Part shown: piece after piece, positions 40,516 through 47,335 of the stretch
Numbering within the stretch: the stretch's first letter is position 1
Layout: every line of letters begins with the position of its first letter
NCBI GenBank assembly: GCA_024653325.1
Contig: JANLFX010000002.1
Coordinates: forward strand, 31,072-78,406
Direction of reading: 5' to 3'
DNA length: 47,335 nt
Source: Anaerolineae bacterium
GTDB taxonomy: Bacteria; Chloroflexota; Anaerolineae; JACIWR01
Translations under genes and position numbers: made by a program
The notes under the pieces: model-generated
Told to the model about the DNA's origin: nothing
The model's input: only the letters and a program-made list of their open reading frames with translations
Databases searched by the model: none

Positions 40516-42747
40516 TCAGACTCCGGCGTTGGGAGCATCTCCCAGGTCCGCCGCGTATGTATCGAAATTGTTATCCACCAACACCTCTCGTGGTTTGCCA
40601 CCGGCTTCTGGTGGGCCGATGATTCCCATCTCCTCCAATTGATCAATCAGGCGCGCTGCCCGCGGGTAACCGATGCGCATCCGGCGCTGCAACAGGGATG
40701 CCGAAGCGCTGCCTGTGCGTTGCACCAGTTCGATAGCCTGGGCGAGCAGGTCATCCTGTTCTGCTTCGGAGAAGGTCTCTTCTTCCCAGGGTACAGAGGC
40801 ATCGAGTTCATCGGCGGATACTCGCTCTCGCCAATACCCGACTACGGCGGCGATTTCGGCGTCTGAAACGAAGCATCCTTGCAAACGCACCAATTTGCTG
40901 GCATCTGGAGCCAGGTAAAGCATGTCTCCCCGCCCCAGTAAAGTCTCCGCGCCAGCGGAATCGAGGATCACTCGCGAATCCACCTGGCTGGTCACTGTAA
41001 AAGAAATGCGCGCCGGGAAGTTAGCCTTGATCAATCCGGTGATCACGTCCACGCTGGGCCGTTGAGTGGCGATGACCAAGTGAATGCCAGTGGCGCGGGC
41101 CATCTGGGCGATACGACAGATGGTGCGTTCTATCTCGTCCGGAGCCATGAGCATCAAATCGGCCAGTTCGTCAATAATCACCACGATGTTAGGCAGATGT
41201 TCGCCGTGTTGGTCTCGCAAGCGACCGTTGTAATCTGCCAGGTGGCGAGCGCCGACGGCGGCGAATTTCTTATAGCGATCCTCCATCTCCCGCACCATCC
41301 AGCGCAGAACTTTCACCACCCGTTCTACATCGGTTTCTACCTGGCCGTACAGGTGTGGCAAGCCATTAAAACGGGTCAACTCCACCATTTTAGGGTCAAT
41401 CATCACCAGGCGCAACTCATCCGGAGAGTTATTCATCACCAGGCAGGTGGTAATGGCATTGATGCACACCGATTTGCCGGAACCGGTGGCCCCGGCGATG
41501 AGCAGATGGGGCATGGCGGCCAGGTCGGCAGCCACCGGTTGGCCGGACACTCCCCGGCCCAGGGCGATTCTCAAGTTGGATCTGATCCGCCGGAAAGCGG
41601 GCGATTCCATCACCCCCCGCAGGGAGACCAATGAGACCTCGGCGTTGGGCACTTCGATGCCCACGATGGATCGTCCGGGGACCGGGGCCTCGACGCGCAG
41701 GGGCGCCGCCGCCAGGGCCAGGGCCAGGTCATTTACCAGGGCGCTGATCTTGCTGACCCGCACTTTGCGGCGATGCATCTCGCCATTGAGTCCCGGACGT
41801 TCCACAAAACCTGGTTCCACTCCAAACTGGGTCACTGCCGGCCCCTGATTTACCTCCACCACTCGGGCGGGCACACCGAAGCTGGCCAGAGTCTCCTCGA
41901 TGATCTGGCTGCGCAAACGCACATCGGCGTCACTGTAAGCCTGACCGGGATCGGGGGTCAACAGATCAATGGGTGGCAGGCGGTGATCTCGACGGCGGGC
42001 AGGGGGTGGGGCGACTGGAGCCTGTCGTTTCTCTTGAACAAGCGGCGGGGCTACGGAGGCGGGTCGAGGCGGCCTTTCTGGGCGTGGCCGGGGACCGCTG
42101 ACTGGAGGGTTGGAAGAGGGCTGGACGGTGTGTTCAGCAGTTTTCCGCGCGGCGCTTACTCGTGCATACAGAGCGTTGATGCCCTTAAGCAGCACCGTTG
42201 CTGCCCGTTCAGCATCACCCCAATCCAGGTTAAAAGTTACTACGGCTCCCATGCCCAAGGCTATCAGTAACACGAGCCCGGCCAACAACGAACCCAGAGT
42301 ATTGCGCAACAATACGCTCAACGCCCAGCCAATGTATCCTCCGCCACCCCCTTCTCGGGCTAAACGCAATGGATCATCGCTGAAGGATAACAGATGCAGC
42401 AATGCCAACCCGGCGGCAAACATCACTTCCAGGCCAATGATCATCTCCCAGCGCAGGCCCAGCCTGGCCCCCAGATTGCGAAAGAGCAATAAGACTCCCC
42501 CGGCGAGCAGGACAAGGGCGACCACCAAAGCTCCCCAGCCGAAAATCTGGCGCAGAAGTAGGGCCCACCAATCGCTCAGCACACCGGAAGTTACGCCCAG
42601 CAGCGCCAGCGTAGTAACCACCCCCAAGGCCAACAGGAGCAGACCCGCAATCTCGCGCTGCAAGGGCTTGAGGCTGAGGTTAAATTGCCAATCGCCCTTC
42701 AGAAAGGACGGTTGACCGCCTTGTCTGGGTGACTTTCTGTAAGCCAT
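40516..42747 (-). CDS. ftsK: FtsK/SpoIIIE-type DNA translocase
   Basis: The product has 743 residues from ATG 42747 (AAAGGGACG upstream). Four membrane helices lie within residues 32-172. A proline/arginine linker (about 205-260) precedes the alpha/beta motor, with Walker A GATGSGKS (419-426), IVVIIDELADLMLM (Walker B) and RPSVDVITGLIKANFPARISF. The C-terminal gamma winged helix (about 665-735; RMRIGYPRAARLIDQLEEMGI) should read KOPS-like polar sequences. It pumps chromosome ends through the division septum. It starts 7 bases after the S1-domain gene. Confidence 0.95.
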   Translation of the reverse strand: MAYRKSPRQGGQPSFLKGDWQFNLSLKPLQREIAGLLLLALGVVTTLALLGVTSGVLSDWWALLLRQIFGWGALVVALVLLAGGVLLLFRNLGARLGLRWEMIIGLEVMFAAGLALLHLLSFSDDPLRLAREGGGGGYIGWALSVLLRNTLGSLLAGLVLLIALGMGAVVTFNLDWGDAERAATVLLKGINALYARVSAARKTAEHTVQPSSNPPVSGPRPRPERPPRPASVAPPLVQEKRQAPVAPPPARRRDHRLPPIDLLTPDPGQAYSDADVRLRSQIIEETLASFGVPARVVEVNQGPAVTQFGVEPGFVERPGLNGEMHRRKVRVSKISALVNDLALALAAAPLRVEAPVPGRSIVGIEVPNAEVSLVSLRGVMESPAFRRIRSNLRIALGRGVSGQPVAADLAAMPHLLIAGATGSGKSVCINAITTCLVMNNSPDELRLVMIDPKMVELTRFNGLPHLYGQVETDVERVVKVLRWMVREMEDRYKKFAAVGARHLADYNGRLRDQHGEHLPNIVVIIDELADLMLMAPDEIERTICRIAQMARATGIHLVIATQRPSVDVITGLIKANFPARISFTVTSQVDSRVILDSAGAETLLGRGDMLYLAPDASKLVRLQGCFVSDAEIAAVVGYWRERVSADELDASVPWEEETFSEAEQDDLLAQAIELVQRTGSASASLLQRRMRIGYPRAARLIDQLEEMGIIGPPEAGGKPREVLVDNNFDTYAADLGDAPNAGV

Positions 42748-42754
42748 CGTCCCT

Positions 42755-43804
42755 TTACGTGCCACCAGTTCGAGGAGGGCTGATCGTCTTGTCGGGTTTT
42801 CCCACCTGACGCAGACTGAGACCCAGTCGGTGACGGGCGCCATCAACGTGTACCACCCGGGCCATGACCACATCTCCTTCTTGTACCACGTTACGCGGGT
42901 GCAAGAAGTTTCCCTCCGCCAGCTCGGAGATATGAATTAAACCCTCCAGCCCATCCTCGATGCGGGCGAAGGCTCCGAAGCTGACCACGTTAGTGATCAC
43001 CCCCTTCACTAACTGCCCTACCCGATAACGCTCTTCCACCGAACTCCAGGGGTCCGGAAGCAGGCGCTTCAGGCTGAGACCGATGCGCCGTTGAGCGCGA
43101 TCCACATTGAGCACGTAGACTTCCACCTCCTGTCCTGCGCTCAGCACATCGCTGGGGTGTTCCACGCGACCCCAGGAGAGTTCGGAGATGTGTATTAACC
43201 CTTCAATCCCGCCCAGATCAACGAAAGCACCGAACTCGCACAGGTTAGTCACTCGGCCTCGGCAGACATCGCCCTCACACAATTCGGCCAGCAATGCATC
43301 GGCTTTCTGTTCCTCAGAGATGGCCGCTCGCTCAGAAAGGATCAGGCGGTTTCGCTCGCAGTCAATCTCAATGATGCGCAGGGCCAACGTCTGCCCTATG
43401 TGGCTGGCCAATGCCTCACGCCGTGTCTCTTCGTCCGCGTCGAAGGGTATGTTCACCAACTGAGAGGCTGGCACGAAACCCTGGAGGCAGTTATATTGTA
43501 CCAGTAATCCACCCCGGTTACACCCGATGACGGGTAACTCCAGTACTTCGTCGTTCATGAAACAACGATGGGCAGATTGCCAATCGCGCTCTCGGGTCTC
43601 AGCCTCGATCTCGCCTCTACTTTCGCCCCGCTCTGCTACCTTGTCTTGAATATCACTCTCTTCATCCATCGGGCTGAGCCACACTTCCTCTGGCCCATTT
43701 TCGATGGATGAAACCGTGTTGATTACCTTTTCGCTATCCCTCAGCAGTGCTTGCCAGTACTCTTCTTCCAAAGGTAATTCCCAAGGCTTTTCATGCGCAT
43801 CCAT
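42755..43804 (-). CDS. S1 RNA-binding-domain protein (ribosomal protein S1-like)
   Basis: The product has 349 residues. An acidic N-terminal tail (about 1-80) is followed by three S1 domains: a divergent one (about 85-160, GGLLVQYNCLQGFVPASQL) and two canonical ones (about 178-250, GRVTNLCEFGAFVDLGGIEGLIHISELSW; about 262-335, GVITNVVSFGAFARIEDGLEGLIHISELAEG). It binds RNA and may do the job of ribosomal protein S1, which has four to six such domains elsewhere. It is the first gene of the operon that continues to the histidine kinase, with a leader of about 320 bases. Confidence 0.92.
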   Translation of the reverse strand: MDAHEKPWELPLEEEYWQALLRDSEKVINTVSSIENGPEEVWLSPMDEESDIQDKVAERGESRGEIEAETRERDWQSAHRCFMNDEVLELPVIGCNRGGLLVQYNCLQGFVPASQLVNIPFDADEETRREALASHIGQTLALRIIEIDCERNRLILSERAAISEEQKADALLAELCEGDVCRGRVTNLCEFGAFVDLGGIEGLIHISELSWGRVEHPSDVLSAGQEVEVYVLNVDRAQRRIGLSLKRLLPDPWSSVEERYRVGQLVKGVITNVVSFGAFARIEDGLEGLIHISELAEGNFLHPRNVVQEGDVVMARVVHVDGARHRLGLSLRQVGKPDKTISPPRTGGT

Positions 43805-44124
43805 ATGGCTAATTCCCTCTCCTCAACACTGCTCACAAACGGTCAACGATCGTGCTGAGCCCTTTTTAGCTCTTTACTCGATCACCCCTTTCCGTCCAGT
43901 CAGCTATTTGCACAGGCAAGTGACACAGGCCTAAGCCCTGTGTTGCCGTGGTATGCGAATACTTCCCGACAAAAAACTCGATTACCTGCCCAGCCGTGTT
44001 GTGACAGAGCGGTAACCGAGCCGCCATTGATGATGCAGAACGGAATCAGCCATACCATTTGTGTTGAACCTGCCCTGGTCACACCGCCCCACAGCCGGGC
44101 TCTCTCCCACTCCCATTGCATCCG
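43805..44124 (-). other. Long untranslated leader of the S1-ftsK operon
   Basis: Between the consensus promoter and the S1 start there are about 320 bases with no convincing gene. It contains a near-palindrome ACACAGG-CCTAAG-CCCTGTGT (about 43923-43942) and the ribosome site GGAGAGGG near 43815-43822. Autoregulation of S1 through such a leader is known in other bacteria; here it is only a possibility. Confidence 0.5.
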
Positions 44125-44130
44125 GTCTGT

Positions 44131-44159
44131 ATTATATGTGACTTGATGGAGCTTGTCAA
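44131..44159 (-). promoter_or_regulatory. Perfect-consensus sigma-70 promoter
   Basis: Minus strand: TTGACA (44154-44159), exactly 17 bases, TATAAT (44131-44136). The -35 overlaps the stop codon region of the 7TM-GAF gene (44156). It drives the S1-domain gene and probably everything to 35707. Confidence 0.85.
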
Positions 44160-46126
44160 GGCAGTTTGTGTCTGGCTGTCGAGGGGCGGGAGTTTTGTTC
44201 TTCGCCCCTTTCCTGTTCCGCCGCTTCGCGTTCCATATCGGCCAGTGCCCTGGCCACTTCCTCGATGGCTATGCGTTGTTTGCGGTATAAATCGGACTCG
44301 CTCATGGCCAGGCGGGCGGCCACTTCACTTACCCGTCTGCCCTGGAGGAATTTCAGTTCCAGGATGTTGTACAAGATCCAATCCGCTGTCGTCATGCTGC
44401 GCTGCCCCTCTGGGCGTAGCCGTTCAATAGCGCGGGACAACACGGCCCGCAGAGCCATCATTGAACTACCTTCCTGCTGCCGTGCTGCCTCCACGACCCG
44501 CAGCTTAAGCAACGGGCTATTGGTCAGCTTGGGACCGCCCCAGTAATGGCTGAGGGCATCTCTGACCAGGAGGGGAAAATCTTGCGCGGCAATCAGATCT
44601 TCTTCTTCCGAAGGAGACCAGGCTGGCGAGCCGGAGTACCGCACCATACCCCGGTGGCGTTGGATGCGCTCTATTTCGGGGATGATAAGTTGCAATGCGG
44701 CGAAAACTCCTTGCTGCAAACTACGATCCTCCAGAGCAGCCGCTGCCTGTTGGATCAGGGAGCGGAAGATTTTTACTTCTTCGTCTTCCAGGTCGGGCTG
44801 AGGGCTACGGCCTTCCACGGCCAGCAGGCCCAGGATGGTGTCTCGAGACCTGGTGAACAGAGGTGTGAACCAATAACCCTCGTGAGCGATAAGCTGGCTA
44901 TCACCAGGTTCATCGTGCTCATCGTTTCCATTGTCAGAGGGTCGGATGAGCAGATCGTCAGGCAGATTGGAAAGGAGGCGGGGAGCATTGGGAGTCCCGC
45001 AACTGGCTTCGATGACCAACTGGTTGCCATCCACCGCAGCTACAAAGGCCGAACGCACCCGCAACAGATCACAGAGCGAGGTCAGCACACCCTCTAAGAA
45101 CTGGGCCAGGTCAGTACTGGTCAGCAGGTGCTTGTCTAGTTCTTGAATCCAGGTGATCTCGGCTCGGTCCTGACGATAGATCAGGCGGTCAATGAATGGC
45201 TTGGCCAGATTGATGAGGATTTGCAGTAAGACGATGAGTATTACTGTTCCGAAAACCACAATTGCATCGCGGGTCAGACCCAAAAACGATTCCATCTTCC
45301 CCAGAGCGAGGATGAACACCAGGACACAAGTAGCCACGAACGGTCCACGCAGCAGGTAATGGATTAAACTGTGCTTGACGACCCGGTCAGGGGTGAGGAC
45401 GCCAAAATAGGCCACGCTGTAGGCCATGACCACCAGCATCAAAGCTATGCCTACGTTGCCGGCCAACAAAATGAACAGGAAAAGGCTGCTGGGCAGCAAT
45501 GTCGGTGCGCTGGAAACCAGGAGATAGGGGAAGGCCCCCAGGCCCGGCGCGGCAAAAGCCACTGCCAGGTAAGTCATCCGCCGGCGTGAAGTGGAGGTCA
45601 GGCAGCGGCGGCGAGCCTCGCGGATGTTCCAGGCCCCCCAGGTCACTATGATCAGAAAATAGACAGTGAAAGCCCAAAATAGCGGACCAGGGCGCAGATG
45701 AGATGATTGTGGGCTGTAGACCCCATCGTACACCACCAGGTCTGTGAGGGCTACCAATAGCAGCAATACCGCGCTGCCCAGATAGCTCAGGCGTACTGCC
45801 ATTTGGCGTTTCCGGGAGAAGTCGTTGGTGGTTCGTAACAAGGCGTCGGAGAAGTGCAGATAGGCAGCAGGAACAAAGGCGATGCCCAACCACTGAAACT
45901 TTAGCCACATCACCGCTGCTTCCAGGGAAGTCACCTGGTAAAGTACGATGTCACCAGTGTACACCACCAGGACGAAAGTTAGCAGGGCACAGAAAGCGCG
46001 GGCCACCGCGCTGCGCAAGTTATGGGTGAGGATATAAACCACAAGGGAAAACGCGGTGATGACTATGGCTCCCGAAAGTATTCTGTTGGCCTGTAATAGG
46101 ATTGATGCTAAATTCAAGGGTGTCAT
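44156..46126 (-). CDS. 7TM-GAF-HTH membrane regulator
   Basis: The product has 656 residues from ATG 46126; a TTG at 46147 lies in a repeat and neither has a clear ribosome site. Seven or eight membrane helices in the first 310 residues resemble the 7TM sensor module of some histidine kinases. A GAF domain (about 335-475; LLRVRSAFVAAVDGNQLVIEASCG) follows, then, instead of a kinase, a helical C-terminal region ending in a helix-turn-helix (LKFLQGRRVSEVAARLAMSESDLYRKQRIAIEE, about 595-630) and an acidic tail. It appears to join membrane sensing to DNA binding in one chain, as in one-component membrane regulators. Ligand unknown. Confidence 0.82.
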   Translation of the reverse strand: MTPLNLASILLQANRILSGAIVITAFSLVVYILTHNLRSAVARAFCALLTFVLVVYTGDIVLYQVTSLEAAVMWLKFQWLGIAFVPAAYLHFSDALLRTTNDFSRKRQMAVRLSYLGSAVLLLLVALTDLVVYDGVYSPQSSHLRPGPLFWAFTVYFLIIVTWGAWNIREARRRCLTSTSRRRMTYLAVAFAAPGLGAFPYLLVSSAPTLLPSSLFLFILLAGNVGIALMLVVMAYSVAYFGVLTPDRVVKHSLIHYLLRGPFVATCVLVFILALGKMESFLGLTRDAIVVFGTVILIVLLQILINLAKPFIDRLIYRQDRAEITWIQELDKHLLTSTDLAQFLEGVLTSLCDLLRVRSAFVAAVDGNQLVIEASCGTPNAPRLLSNLPDDLLIRPSDNGNDEHDEPGDSQLIAHEGYWFTPLFTRSRDTILGLLAVEGRSPQPDLEDEEVKIFRSLIQQAAAALEDRSLQQGVFAALQLIIPEIERIQRHRGMVRYSGSPAWSPSEEEDLIAAQDFPLLVRDALSHYWGGPKLTNSPLLKLRVVEAARQQEGSSMMALRAVLSRAIERLRPEGQRSMTTADWILYNILELKFLQGRRVSEVAARLAMSESDLYRKQRIAIEEVARALADMEREAAEQERGEEQNSRPSTARHKLP

Positions 46127-46127
46127 C

Positions 46128-46165
46128 TTGCGAATAGCGAATGGCAAATAGCGAATGGCGAATAG
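46128..46165. repeat. GCGAATAG/GCGAATGG direct repeat
   Basis: Four GCGAATRG-type units, one as GCAAATAG, lie directly before the 7TM-GAF start codon. Confidence 0.7.
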
Positions 46166-46192
46166 AATCTCCAGTAACCAGCAGTGGAATTC

Positions 46193-46729
46193 TCAGCGCA
46201 AGGATAGGGAGAAGAACAGGGCAATATCCTGATTGGCATAGTAGCGATCGTTAAAGCCACAGAAGGCGAACCCGTGTTTTTGGTAAAAGCAGATGGCCGG
46301 GTAATTCTTGGTCTGGGTTTCTGCTATCAGCCTGTTCAATCCATGTTCATTGGCCCATTGTGCTGCCGCCTTGAGCAGGGCAGAACCCACTCCTTGCCGT
46401 CGGTAGTGCCGGTCCACAACCAAATCGCGGATCCAGCCAGTGTCATGCCAGTACTGGAATTGTATGCTCAAAAAACCGAGGATTTTTCCGGTTTCTTCCT
46501 CTTCCGCGATCAGGATGCTGTGACCCTGTGCGCAGTCCTCTGCCAGACGGCGGTTATCTCGCGGATAAGCAACGTACATGGTGCGCGGCAGACGGGCGGT
46601 ACGGAAAGCGATTAAGATTGCATTTTCCTCCTCGCGCTCTTCCATCTGCCAAACGTGGTCGGTCTGGAAGGAGGAATCGAGGGTGGCGCAAGTTTCGAGG
46701 TCCGACAGTGCCGCCGGGCGGATAATCAT
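46193..46729 (-). CDS. GNAT-family N-acetyltransferase
   Basis: The product has 178 residues; ribosome site GAGGAGG. IIRPAALSDLETCATLD opens the fold, and WIRDLVVDRHYRRQGVGSALLKAAAQWA carries the acetyl-CoA-binding R/Q-x-x-G-x-G/A. LIAETQTKNYPAICFYQKHGF is the usual end block. It transfers an acetyl group from acetyl-CoA to an amine; the substrate is not identifiable. Confidence 0.93.
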   Translation of the reverse strand: MIIRPAALSDLETCATLDSSFQTDHVWQMEEREEENAILIAFRTARLPRTMYVAYPRDNRRLAEDCAQGHSILIAEEEETGKILGFLSIQFQYWHDTGWIRDLVVDRHYRRQGVGSALLKAAAQWANEHGLNRLIAETQTKNYPAICFYQKHGFAFCGFNDRYYANQDIALFFSLSLR

Positions 46730-46780
46730 GTGGGTGTTGCCTCCTCACGTTTTCTTTCGATGCGCTGATGCGATAATCCA

Positions 46781-46808
46781 TTCTATCACTTCCAATCCAA
46801 AAACGCAA
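46781..46808 (-). promoter_or_regulatory. Possible promoter for the GNAT gene
   Basis: Minus strand TTGCGT (46803-46808), 16-base spacer, TAGAAT (46781-46786). A moderate match only. Confidence 0.35.
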
Positions 46809-46862
46809 GCAGCGGCTACCCGGTAGGTGCATTTCCTATTGGTTCAAATGACCCCACCGTGG

Positions 46863-46868
46863 TAGAAT
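46863..46868 (+). promoter_or_regulatory. Possible -10 for the DUF1670 gene
   Basis: TAGAAT, with TTGGTT 18 bases upstream (46839-46844), 26 bases before the start codon; a weak match. Confidence 0.35.
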
Positions 46869-46894
46869 ATAACTAAAAACCACAGGAGGGTGAA

Positions 46895-47335
46895 ATGGAA
46901 GAGAGTGCCGTTGAACGTCTGGAGGCGAAGTCACCGGAGGAAGCGATCATCGAGCGGATCGCTCGTGACTTCAATCTGGCCCCCTTTATGGCTCGGACCC
47001 AGTTTGAGCAAATGCGGCGGTATTTCAATGAATATCTGGGTCTAGAACGAGACGTTGGTCAGATGGCCTTTCTGGCGGTGAGTGCCGACACGCCGCCTGG
47101 GCGGCCCATTGCAGAATGTGAACGGGTGGCAGTTGTGCTGACCATGGACTGTCCGGATGATCTGGAAGCGTTGCGGGGAGGTATGGCGGCTCTGCGACGG
47201 AGCAAGATTCAGCGTCTGACGCGAGAAGCACAGGAGCAGGGGGCGCTACTGACCCAGGAGGATCTGGCTCGTCTGCTTTGCACGAGCCGCTCAACGATCA
47301 AGCGAGACATTGCTCGGTTGCGCGCCGCAGGGTTC
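46895..47335 (+). CDS. DUF1670 protein with C-terminal HTH (partial, runs off the window)
   Basis: The frame is open for 147 codons from ATG 46895 (AGGAGGG 4-10 bases upstream) to the window end without a stop. The N-terminal part (ERIARDFNLAPFMARTQFEQMRRYF, then a middle AVVLTMDCPDDLEALRGG) fits the DUF1670 family, common in Chloroflexi and archaea, and the visible end is a helix-turn-helix, LTQEDLARLLCTSRSTIKRDIARL. Such proteins are often found near mobile elements and may be transposase-related regulators. The remaining C-terminal part is outside the window. Confidence 0.85.
   Translation, partial: MEESAVERLEAKSPEEAIIERIARDFNLAPFMARTQFEQMRRYFNEYLGLERDVGQMAFLAVSADTPPGRPIAECERVAVVLTMDCPDDLEALRGGMAALRRSKIQRLTREAQEQGALLTQEDLARLLCTSRSTIKRDIARLRAAGF

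Noticed and set aside
43900-44121. 73-codon frame in the S1 leader
   Set aside because: No ribosome site, and it overlaps a near-palindrome; an upstream leader peptide cannot be excluded but is unsupported.

Overview
The window looks like a GC-rich (mid-50s % by eye) genome of a Chloroflexi (Anaerolineae-type) bacterium. The basis is indirect: a cyclase/ATPase/TPR signalling giant, an Os1348/NHLP-type peptide, a DUF1670 protein, FHA and 7TM-GAF regulators, and many short palindromic repeats with CCCTGAGCGAAG-like cores. I see no rRNA, tRNA or CRISPR array. About 39 genes or gene remnants are supported.

Layout. 1-2850 (+): a 19-bp tandem repeat, then three tightly coupled redox genes (two iron-sulfur proteins and an FAD/NAD/2Fe-2S reductase), the end of a hydrogenase/heterodisulfide-reductase-linked electron-transfer operon that starts upstream. 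2870-5646 (-): a methyltransferase, a membrane protein and a DUF89 protein in overlapping order. 5910-7320: a small Cys-protein gene and about 1 kb of nested repeats. 7395-17029: a 1461-residue soluble-adenylyl-cyclase-like protein, a 73-residue NHLP-like peptide, a zinc-finger miniprotein, an Rpn-type nuclease and a very large PqqD-like/M50 protease/double cNMP-binding-domain membrane protein. 17251-21468 (+): pth and mfd. 21763-29847 (+): a BMP-family (nucleoside-type) ABC importer operon with a tandemly duplicated binding protein, an ATPase carrying a membrane insertion, two permeases, and a BrnT/BrnA module bracketed by a duplicated permease 3' end. 29744-35706 (-): small zinc proteins, a SUMF1-like protein, a double-FHA protein, a response-regulator cyclase, an adenine methylase and a decayed NotI-like endonuclease gene. 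35707-44159 (-): a long housekeeping operon (S1-domain protein, ftsK, infA, DUF72, yebC, ruvC, ruvA, hybrid histidine kinase) driven by a perfect-consensus promoter. 44156-47335: a 7TM-GAF-HTH regulator, a GNAT acetyltransferase and the start of a DUF1670 gene.

How the genes fit together. Second-messenger signalling recurs: two class III cyclases and one protein with two cNMP-binding domains. The most system-like cluster is 7395-17029, where a cyclase sensor, a RiPP-leader-like peptide and a PqqD/M50 membrane protease lie together; this is a hypothesis, since the genes are on opposite strands and the cNMP-binding arginines are missing. The most unusual single proteins are the ABC ATPase with about 210 membrane residues inside its first nucleotide-binding domain and the fused double BMP lipoprotein.

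Repeats shape gene ends here. A family of roughly 26-bp palindromes with GTAGG...CCTAC ends sits exactly at gene 3' ends and supplies the stop codons of five genes, giving unrelated proteins (Mfd, RuvC and a Cys-rich protein) the shared tail VGQA or VGA.
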